Part shown: positions 58,344 to 64,000 of the stretch, one piece after another | Numbering within the stretch: position 1 is the first letter of the stretch | Layout of the letters: every line of letters begins with the position of its first letter | Assembly: GCF_001426885.1 (NCBI RefSeq) | Contig: NZ_LMFP01000028.1 | Span: 1 to 64,000 of the forward strand | DNA length: 64,000 bases | Direction: 5' to 3' | Source: Pelomonas sp. Root1444 | GTDB lineage: Bacteria > Pseudomonadota > Gammaproteobacteria > Burkholderiales > Burkholderiaceae_C | Notes under the pieces: model-generated | What the model saw: only the letters and a program-made list of their open reading frames with translations | Databases searched by the model: none | Told to the model about the DNA's origin: nothing | Made by a program: the position numbers and the translations under genes

Positions 58344-60227
58344 TCAGCCGCAGCAGCGAGAGGCTTGCGCAGGAGCCAGTGCCGCAACCTCGGGCACTGC
58401 CTTGGGCCCGCAGCTGCTCGGACCACAGCCGCGCTTGGGTGCAGCGACGGGTGCCGCAACCGCCACGGCTTCAGGCGCAGGACCGCAGCAGCCTGTAGCC
58501 GCGCCGGCCGGCGTCAGGTTGGCCGAGCAGACGCCCGTCTCCGGCAGTTCCAGCTCCACGCGGTCCGCCGCCACCAGGTCGCCAGCAATGGCGGCAACGA
58601 CGGAGCGTGCCTGCTCGAAGCCGGTGGCCATCAGGAATGTCGGCGCGCGGCCGTAGCTCTTCACACCGACCGTATAGAAGCCGGGCTCCGGGTGGGCCAG
58701 CTCTCGATGGCCGTGCGGGCGCACGGTGCCGCAGCTGTGCAGGTTGGGGTCGATCAGCGGGCCCAACGCTTCGGTGGACTCCAACCACGTGTCCAGCTTC
58801 AAGCGCAGTTCGCTCGTTAGCGACAGATCGGGGCGCTGGCCAGTGGCGCAGATGATCTCGTCGACACCGTCCACGACGACGGACTGCTGCTTGGCGTCCA
58901 GGCCGGTGAGGCGCAGTTGATCGCCAACGCGCTCGATGCGCGTGACGCGCAGGCTGCTGAAGAACTCCAAGGCGCCGTCGTCGCGCAGCCGACGCAGCGA
59001 TGCGCCCAGTGCGCCGCGGGCGGGCAGCGCGTCGGCGTCACCGCCACCGAAGACGCGCTGCAGGGCTGGCGAACGAACTGCCCAGGCTAGGCGTGTGGCT
59101 GGTGATTGTTTGGCCAGCTCCGCCAGCGACAGTAGCGCGTTCGCGGCCGAGTGGCCAGCGCCGACCACCAGCGTGCGCTTGCCTTCATATCGGCTGCGCA
59201 GCGCGCCGGCCACATCGGGGATGCCGTAGAAGATGCGGTCCTGAACCTCGGCCTCGCCGATCACCTGCAGACCATTGGCGCCCACCGGGTTGGGCTGGTT
59301 CCATGTGCCCGTCGCGTCGATGACGGCGCTGGCGCGCAGCTCCAGCACCTGACCGTCCTGCTCGTAGCGCACGAGGAAGGCGGCTTGATCGCGGCCGGCG
59401 CTCTTCACCTTGTCGAAGCCCTCGCGGCTCACTGCCAGCACGCGCGCGCCCAGCTTGATGAACGGCGCCACCTGGGGCAGCGCTGCGAACGGCTGCATCA
59501 CCCGCTCGGCGACCTCGCCAGCGCGAGGCAACTCGGCGGCCGGCGGCGCGGTCCAACCGGTGGGCGCCAGCAGCCGGGCCATGGCGTGGTCGACGTCGAA
59601 CTGCCAGGGCGAGAAGAGCTGCACGTGGCCGTAGTCGCGCAGGTTGGCGCCGACCTGCTCGCCGGCCTCCAGCGCGACGAACGGAAGGCCGCGCTCCACG
59701 AGCTGGGCCACGGCAGCGAGGCCGACGGGCCCGGCACCGAGCACCGCCACGGGCAGACCGGCATCGACAGCCGGCGCGTCGCGCAGCGTCAGCGCCATCA
59801 GCGCGGCGCAGGCTGGGCAGGCACCCTGGAACTCGGCCGAGGCCTTCAGCGCCTGAGGCGCGTCCTCGATCTTCATGCGCTTGAAGCCGTACTGCGCGAA
59901 GTACTCCGGCGCCGTGACGGTTAGCAAGTACAGCGCCGCGATGTCGCGGGAGCGTGCCTCCAGCAGGAGCCGCTCGACCAGCAGACGTCCGATGCCTTGC
60001 TTCTGCAGGCCGGGTGCGATGGCGACCGAGCGCAGCAGCGCAACCTGGCCGTAGACCTCGGCGCCGGCGCAGCCGACGACCTCGCCATTGCTCGTGGCGA
60101 GCAGATAGGTGGGTAGATGCGCTTGCGCGCCATCGGTGGGTAGCTTGTTGGCCAGCAGCAGGGCTTCGACGGCGGGCCAGTCAGACGCGCCGGCTTGGCG
60201 CAGGGAGATGGAGTTGTTCAGCAACAT
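58344..60227 (-). CDS. ArsN2-like GNAT fused to flavin-dependent monooxygenase (ArsO-like)
   Basis: 627 aa. Residues ~1-150: a GNAT domain (SVAIAPGLQKQGIGRLLVER) with ACPAC at 137-140, similar to ArsN2. Residues ~155-585: an FAD/NAD(P) flavoprotein with GAGPVGLAA (164-172), VVGAGHSAANALLSL (near 345) and CATGQRPD, similar to ArsO. The last ~40 residues are Cys-rich (GCCGPAPEA, RGCGPSSCGP, SRCCG). ATG 60227 overlaps the marR end. Two detoxification activities on one chain may act in sequence on arsenicals. Both domains look intact. Confidence 0.8.
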   Translation of the reverse strand: MLLNNSISLRQAGASDWPAVEALLLANKLPTDGAQAHLPTYLLATSNGEVVGCAGAEVYGQVALLRSVAIAPGLQKQGIGRLLVERLLLEARSRDIAALYLLTVTAPEYFAQYGFKRMKIEDAPQALKASAEFQGACPACAALMALTLRDAPAVDAGLPVAVLGAGPVGLAAVAQLVERGLPFVALEAGEQVGANLRDYGHVQLFSPWQFDVDHAMARLLAPTGWTAPPAAELPRAGEVAERVMQPFAALPQVAPFIKLGARVLAVSREGFDKVKSAGRDQAAFLVRYEQDGQVLELRASAVIDATGTWNQPNPVGANGLQVIGEAEVQDRIFYGIPDVAGALRSRYEGKRTLVVGAGHSAANALLSLAELAKQSPATRLAWAVRSPALQRVFGGGDADALPARGALGASLRRLRDDGALEFFSSLRVTRIERVGDQLRLTGLDAKQQSVVVDGVDEIICATGQRPDLSLTSELRLKLDTWLESTEALGPLIDPNLHSCGTVRPHGHRELAHPEPGFYTVGVKSYGRAPTFLMATGFEQARSVVAAIAGDLVAADRVELELPETGVCSANLTPAGAATGCCGPAPEAVAVAAPVAAPKRGCGPSSCGPKAVPEVAALAPAQASRCCG

Positions 60228-60715
60228 GGTTTGGAATCCTTGGATGGCTCCTTCAGGGCTTCTGCTTGGGGCGGCAGGCAGCACATGGCAGCCGGGTCTT
60301 CGCGCAGGGCCTTCAGGAGCGTCAGCAATGAGTTCTCGACGGCGTCGCGCTCGCGGGCGCTCAAGGACGCCAGCAGTCGCTGGGCGTGCTCGTCGAGGGT
60401 CTGGTTCAGCTCACGGACGGTGCGCTCGCCTTCGGCGGTGAGCGTGACGAGCCAGCTCCTTGCGTCGGACGGGTTCGGCTCCTTGGTCACCAAGCCACGG
60501 GCTGCCATGGCCTCCACGGCACGCGACACCCAGCTCTTCTCCAGGCTGACCCGCGTGCCCAGCTCGGACAGCGGCAGCGGCCCGGAGCGCCCCAGCTCGG
60601 TCAGCAGGTGGCACTGCGTGTTGGTCGTGCGGCAACAGTCGGCCACGACGCGCTGGGCGCGGGTGTACATGCGGGCAACTTCGCGCAACAGACTGGCGGA
60701 GCTGGATTCGTTCAT
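60218..60715 (-). CDS. MarR-family regulator, Cys-rich
   Basis: 165 aa winged-helix MarR fold (CHLLTELGRSGPLPLSELGT, then SLEKSWVSRAVEAMAARGLV, and DARSWLVTLTAEG). It has C27, C28 and C35 near the N terminus and MCC plus terminal PCC at the end, suited to As(III) thiol binding. Its end overlaps the fusion gene by 10 bp. Two TAGCAACTA boxes flank its promoter (60727-60782). It is the probable sensor of the second arsenic unit. Confidence 0.85.
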   Translation of the reverse strand: MNESSSASLLREVARMYTRAQRVVADCCRTTNTQCHLLTELGRSGPLPLSELGTRVSLEKSWVSRAVEAMAARGLVTKEPNPSDARSWLVTLTAEGERTVRELNQTLDEHAQRLLASLSARERDAVENSLLTLLKALREDPAAMCCLPPQAEALKEPSKDSKPCC

Positions 60716-60726
60716 TTGGATGTGGG

Positions 60727-60782
60727 TAGCAACTATCTGGGCGCATGTTGGGCCTCACCTTCTTCGTTGTCAATAGCAACTA
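60727..60782 (-). promoter_or_regulatory. marR promoter between two repeated boxes
   Basis: TAGCAACTA followed by CTGGG occurs at 60727-60735 and again at 60774-60782, 47 bp apart in the same orientation. Between them on the minus strand lie -35 TTGACA (60768-60773), 17 bp, -10 CAACAT (60745-60750). A two-site repressor region is the natural reading. Confidence 0.7.
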
Positions 60783-60820
60783 CCTGGGCCAGAGAAACGG
60801 GACATCGGCCCCGTCGGGTG

Positions 60821-61552
60821 TCAGATGGCGCGCTGGTTCACACGCCTGGACAGCTCATCAGCACTCTCCTTGCGCTCGCTGTAGCGGTCCACAAGGTACG
60901 GACCCAGGTCACGGGTCAGCAGCGTGAACTTGAACAGCTCCTCCATCACATCCACGACGCGGTCGTAGAAGGACGAGGGCTTCATTCGACCGTCCTCGGT
61001 GAACTCGCCGAAGGCCTTGGCCACCGACGACTGGTTGGGGATGGTCAGCATGCGCATCCAGCGGCCCAACACGCGCATCTGGTTGACCGCGTTGAAGGAC
61101 TGCGATCCGCCGGACACCTGCATGACGGCCAGCGTCTTGCCCTGGGTGGGCCGCACCGCGCCCGATGACAGCGGAATCCAGTCGATCTGGGCCTTCATGA
61201 CGCCGGTCATCGCGCCGTGGCGTTCGGGCGAGGTCCAGACCATGCCTTCCGACCAGGCGGCAAGCTCACGCAGCTCCTGGACCTTGGGGTGGGTGTCGGG
61301 TGCGTCGTCAGGCAGCGGCAGGCCGCTGGGGTTGAAGATGCGCACCTCGGCGCCCATGGCCTCCAGCAGGCGGGCGGCCTCAAAGGTCAACAGCCGGCTG
61401 TAGGAACGCTCGCGGAGGGACCCGTACAGCATGAGGATGCGCGGCCGATGCTGCGACGGGGCCAGCACGGCCAGCCGCTCCTGGGTGGGCACGTCGAACA
61501 GGTCGGCGCGCAGCGCCGGGAAGGTGGCGTCAGCGAACAGGGGCTCAGACAT
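60821..61552 (-). CDS. arsH: ArsH NADPH-dependent FMN reductase
   Basis: 243 aa. ArsH signature [20 protein letters not shown] (FMN phosphate loop, about residues 43-62), [19 protein letters not shown], and [20 protein letters not shown]. Oxidises trivalent organoarsenicals such as methylarsenite and reduces quinones/Cr(VI). Overlaps the aquaporin gene by 8 bp; last gene of the arsR-headed unit. Confidence 0.95.
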   Translation of the reverse strand: MSEPLFADATFPALRADLFDVPTQERLAVLAPSQHRPRILMLYGSLRERSYSRLLTFEAARLLEAMGAEVRIFNPSGLPLPDDAPDTHPKVQELRELAAWSEGMVWTSPERHGAMTGVMKAQIDWIPLSSGAVRPTQGKTLAVMQVSGGSQSFNAVNQMRVLGRWMRMLTIPNQSSVAKAFGEFTEDGRMKPSSFYDRVVDVMEELFKFTLLTRDLGPYLVDRYSERKESADELSRRVNQRAI

Positions 61553-62237
61553 GGCGTGCCTCGCCAGCGGTGGTCGAAGTGGCTGCAGCGGCGGCCGGCG
61601 CGGACAGCAGTTGATGGACGCCCACGGCCAGGGCGGCGCCGATCAGCTCAGCGATGACAAAGCCCGGTGCGCTGGTGGGCGCAATGCCGGCGAAGCTGTC
61701 GCTGAACATGCGGCCGAACACGGCGGCCGGGTTGGCGAAAGACGTCGATGCAGTGAACCAGTAGGCCGCACCGATGTAGGCGGCGACCATGGCGGCCACG
61801 CGGGAGCCGGGCGCGCGCAGGATGACGAGCAGCAGGCCGAAGGTGGCGACGCCCTCTGCGATCCATTGGCCGGTACCGGTGCGCAGCTTGGTGGAGAACT
61901 GCACGATGGTCATGTCGAACATGGCGTGCGCGAGCCAAGCACCCAGCATGGCGCCGATGAGCTGGATCGCGATGTAGGGCGCCAGGGCGGCCACCGGCAT
62001 TTCGCCGCGCCAGGCCATGACGGCGCTGACGGCGGGGTTGAAATGAGCGCCGCTGATGGGGCCGAACACCTCGATGAGGATGTAGAGGCCCCCCACGGTC
62101 GCGAGCGTGTTGGCCAACAGCGCGATGGCGACGTTGCCGCCGGACAGGCGCTCGGCCATGACGCCGGAGCCGACTACCACAGCCAGCAGCAGCGCGGTGC
62201 CCAGGCCTTCGGCGAGGAACTTGCGGGACAGGCTCAT
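61545..62237 (-). CDS. aqpS: arsenic-operon aquaglyceroporin/MIP channel
   Basis: 230 aa with six membrane segments and the two NPA boxes, HFNPAV (N67) and [12 protein letters not shown] (N169). Position in the ars operon matches AqpS, which lets As(III) leave the cell down its gradient when arsenate has been reduced. No ArsB or Acr3 pump is in this unit, so AqpS-type exit plus the MFS would carry efflux. 2-bp gap to arsC. Confidence 0.88.
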   Translation of the reverse strand: MSLSRKFLAEGLGTALLLAVVVGSGVMAERLSGGNVAIALLANTLATVGGLYILIEVFGPISGAHFNPAVSAVMAWRGEMPVAALAPYIAIQLIGAMLGAWLAHAMFDMTIVQFSTKLRTGTGQWIAEGVATFGLLLVILRAPGSRVAAMVAAYIGAAYWFTASTSFANPAAVFGRMFSDSFAGIAPTSAPGFVIAELIGAALAVGVHQLLSAPAAAAATSTTAGEARHV

Positions 62238-62239
62238 GG

Positions 62240-62743
62240 TCAGGCCTTCGAGATCTCGACGAGGGCCTGCTGCAGCTCGGCCTTGCTCATCGTGTCCAGC
62301 GGCAGCTGCAGCAACTGCAGCATCCGATAGCCGATGGCCTGACGAGTCAGCTCGAAGGCGCGGCGCTTGCCTTCATCGCCACCCTCTGCATTGGACGGAT
62401 CCGGGTAGCCCCAATGCACCTTCACCGGCTGGCTGTTGCCCCCGAAGAAGACTGGGCACTGCTCGGCCGCGGCGCTGTCGCAGACGGTGATGACGATGGA
62501 CAGGGGCGGCGCGCCGTCCTGGCTGAACTCGTCCCAGCTCTTGCTGTAGTAGCCCGCGGTGTCGATGCCAGCGTTGTTCAGCGCCTCGACGGCGAAGGGG
62601 TTGATGCGCCCACTCGGAGCGCTGCCAGCGCTGTGCGCTTGCACGTCGCGGCTGAGCTTCTTCGCCCAGTGATTGAGCATGCCCTCGCTGAGGACGCTAC
62701 GGGCAGAGTTATGGGTGCAGAGGATGAGGACGTGGGTGGTCAT
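62240..62743 (-). CDS. arsC: arsenate reductase, LMW-phosphatase type (first downstream copy)
   Basis: 167 aa. P-loop CTHNSARS with C9, catalytic Asp in PDP near the end (WGYPDP), and the redox Cys pair C88/C96 in VCDSAAAEQCP. The three-cysteine arrangement marks the thioredoxin-coupled class. Converts As(V) to As(III). 2 bp from aqpS; 8 bp from the second arsC-like gene. Confidence 0.92.
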   Translation of the reverse strand: MTTHVLILCTHNSARSVLSEGMLNHWAKKLSRDVQAHSAGSAPSGRINPFAVEALNNAGIDTAGYYSKSWDEFSQDGAPPLSIVITVCDSAAAEQCPVFFGGNSQPVKVHWGYPDPSNAEGGDEGKRRAFELTRQAIGYRMLQLLQLPLDTMSKAELQQALVEISKA

Positions 62744-62750
62744 AGGAGGC

Positions 62751-63245
62751 TCAGCGGGTGCCGATCTGCTTGATTTCGTGCTGGATGGCCAGCGGCTCCA
62801 GCTTGTTGATGGGCAGCGCCAGCAGCAACTCGATGCGCCGCTTGAGGGTGATGGCGACGTCGCGGAAAGCCTGGAGCTTGGTGGCCTCGGTGCCCTCCAC
62901 GGCCGCGGGATCGGGCACGCCCCAGTGAGCGGTCATGGGTTGGCCAGGCCACACAGGACAGACCTCGCCGGCGGCCGAGTCGCAGACGGTGAAGACGAAG
63001 TCCATGATGGGCGAGCCAGCCACGGCGAACTCGTCCCAGCCCTTGCTTCGAAAGCCGTCGGTCGGGATGTGCAGCGATCCCAGTGTCTGCAACGCCAGCG
63101 GGTTGACGACGCCGGTCGGGCGGCTGCCGGCCGAGTAGGCCTTGAAGCGCCGCTCGCCCAGGTTGTTCATCAGACCCTCAGCGAGGATGGAGCGCGCCGA
63201 GTTGCCGGTGCAGATGAAGAGGACGTTGAAGGTGTTGTCAAGCAT
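62751..63245 (-). CDS. arsC: arsenate reductase, LMW-phosphatase type (second copy)
   Basis: 164 aa. P-loop CTGNSARS with C12, WGVPDP acid, and C88/C96 in VCDSAAGEVCP. Clearly a different, divergent copy from the neighbour. Two arsC genes in one operon may differ in redox partner or in regulation. 13 bp downstream of arsR. Confidence 0.92.
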   Translation of the reverse strand: MLDNTFNVLFICTGNSARSILAEGLMNNLGERRFKAYSAGSRPTGVVNPLALQTLGSLHIPTDGFRSKGWDEFAVAGSPIMDFVFTVCDSAAGEVCPVWPGQPMTAHWGVPDPAAVEGTEATKLQAFRDVAITLKRRIELLLALPINKLEPLAIQHEIKQIGTR

Positions 63246-63257
63246 GGCGAATTCCGG

Positions 63258-63584
63258 TCAGCAGTCGCAGGAAACGGCGGTGGAGTCCACGGCGCAAGCT
63301 TCGCCCTGGCAGCAGTTTTGGGTGAGGTAGCTCAGCAACCCGTTCATGCGCTCGTAGTTGGCGCGGTAGATCAGGTTGCGGCTGGCACGCTCCTGGGTAA
63401 CCAGGCCGGCGTTGACCAGTTCCTTCAGGTGGAAGGACAAGGTCGCTGGTGGCGTTCCCAAGGCTTCGTGGATGGCGCCAGGGGTCAGACCCGCATCGCC
63501 AACGACCACCAGGGCGCGAAAGACCTGCAGGCGCAGCGGCTGGGCCAGGGCGGCGAGGCCTTTGATGACGTCGTTTTCTTCCAT
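63258..63584 (-). CDS. arsR: As(III)-responsive ArsR repressor
   Basis: 108 aa winged helix (LAQPLRLQVFRALVVVGDAG, then GTPPATLSFHLKELVNAGLV). The As(III) thiols are at the C terminus: C91, C92 and C97 in NCCQGEAC, with a further SCDC. This resembles ArsR types whose metal site lies at the C-terminal end. First gene of the arsR-arsC-arsC-aqpS-arsH unit. Its -10 box is only 6 bp from ATG 63584. Confidence 0.93.
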   Translation of the reverse strand: MEENDVIKGLAALAQPLRLQVFRALVVVGDAGLTPGAIHEALGTPPATLSFHLKELVNAGLVTQERASRNLIYRANYERMNGLLSYLTQNCCQGEACAVDSTAVSCDC

Positions 63585-63590
63585 GATTTG

Positions 63591-63619
63591 ATTATTGTCG
63601 AATGATGGAAGTTGCGCAA
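63591..63619 (-). promoter_or_regulatory. arsR promoter, possibly leaderless
   Basis: Minus strand: -35 TTGCGC (63614-63619), 17 bp, -10 AATAAT (63591-63596), then 6 bp to ATG 63584. Transcription should start at or next to the A of ATG. An ATCATTCGACAAT-type element overlaps the spacer and is a likely ArsR site. Confidence 0.6.
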
Positions 63620-63819
63620 GAACCTTTGGCTGGCTAGCTTGAACTGACGGTCATGCACCTCTCAGACGATGGTCTGAGCGGCCGTCGGCCGAAAGTTGGC
63701 GCAGCCTGTTTTCGTCGGCCTGAGAATGGCGCGGTAGCCGCACGAACACTATCCAGGCTCCTAGGGTGATCCTTGGGTCGGGACTGCCGTTCAACCTGGT
63801 GCCCGAGCAAAACTTCGCC
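63620..63819. other. gene-free stretch
   Basis: About 200 bp between the arsR promoter and the end of the RND permease gene. No coding frame, hairpin terminator or known motif seen. Confidence 0.3.
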
Positions 63820-64000
63820 TCAGACCAGCAGCGCTGCCGGGGCCTTCCAGAGCAAGCGCCGCCTGTGAAGCAGCCACCACGCCGCAGGGATGACGAACAT
63901 GCTCAGCAGCGGCGCGCTGACCATGGCGCCGACCATGGGTGCGGCGATGCGGGTCATGACCTCGGAGCCGGTGCCGTGGCCAAAGAGCACCGGTAGCAAG
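63820..64000 (-). CDS. heavy-metal RND permease, C-terminal end (partial)
   Basis: The last 59 codons read [20 protein letters not shown], then [20 protein letters not shown] and a basic tail ending PAALLV. This is the TM11-TM12 end of CusA/CzcA-type pumps and is close to the end of cusA in this window ([19 protein letters not shown]). The gene begins outside the window. Confidence 0.85.
   Translation of the reverse strand, partial: LLPVLFGHGTGSEVMTRIAAPMVGAMVSAPLLSMFVIPAAWWLLHRRRLLWKAPAALLV

Noticed and set aside
1-64000. CRISPR array
   Set aside because: No series of regularly spaced direct repeats was seen; the only repeated boxes are the two MarR boxes.
1-64000. tRNA or rRNA genes as integration targets
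   Set aside because: No cloverleaf-type sequence with a TTCRANNC arm or rRNA core was noticed in any intergenic region.

Overview
The window is GC-rich (roughly 65%) DNA whose gene families point to a betaproteobacterium of the Burkholderiales. The clues are pbr/czc modules like those of Cupriavidus, a BPSL0761-family protein and very strong third-position GC, which creates long antisense open frames. The genus cannot be fixed from the sequence. No rRNA, tRNA or CRISPR array was seen. Nearly everything is accessory DNA: a transposon-associated island followed by a large metal and metalloid resistance island.

Region 1 (1-20.5 kb) is the mobile, poorly characterised part. It opens with the tail of an IS3-family transposase and a full-length Tn3-family transposase (689-3706). 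Next come a lone 361-aa unknown protein, a plus-strand overlapping set (DUF4238, zinc-finger/HEPN-like plus RES domain, unknown 232 aa) and a convergent four-gene minus-strand operon (unknown, HAD, unknown, small Xre/MbcA/ParS toxin-binding-like protein). From 10.2 to 13.5 kb there are three XRE regulators, a BPSL0761-family protein and several short perfect dyads. A KfrA-like coiled-coil protein is divergent from a tyrosine recombinase, and a 28-bp 11-6-11 core-like site lies between them. This is the layout of the TnpT/TnpS cointegrate-resolution modules of Tn4651-type Tn3 elements. The island ends with a divergent pair (Cys/His protein and PD-(D/E)XK-like protein), an SprT-like protease coupled to a DUF5131/Gp37 protein, a convergent TcmP protein, a terminator and a frameshifted gene remnant.

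Region 2 (20.6-39.8 kb) is a copper/silver island: copZ-like chaperone, CopA ATPase, CueR, His-rich secreted proteins, TolC-family lipoprotein, multicopper oxidase, cupredoxin, CusF, a second P-type ATPase with two Cys/Met metal-binding repeats, DUF305, and CusC-CusB-CusA. Three MerR/CueR-type promoters with 19-bp spacers can be read directly, so one CueR probably controls much of it.

Region 3 (39.9-42 kb) is a small linker with a membrane protein, a divergent TetR regulator with a clear operator, and a HEPN-like protein. Region 4 (42-54.1 kb) carries divalent cation resistance on the minus strand: cadA/pbrA, a cytochrome c-FTR1 permease (PbrT-like), czcI, czcC, czcB, czcA and a CDF exporter. 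It is headed by a PbrR/CadR-type promoter and a divergent pbrR.

Region 5 (54.1-55.3 kb) is an uncharacterised MerR-regulated thiol-rich three-gene unit with a SoxR-like dyad, followed by YnfA and a TauE/SafE permease on the plus strand. Region 6 (56.6-63.6 kb) is an extensive arsenic locus on the minus strand in two transcription units: arsR-arsC-arsC-aquaporin-arsH, and marR-(arsN2-ArsO-like fusion)-MFS-arsN1. The window ends inside another RND pump gene. Together, efflux at both membranes, periplasmic oxidation and sequestration, arsenate reduction, organoarsenical chemistry and metal-sensing regulators form a multi-metal detoxification island next to mobile DNA.
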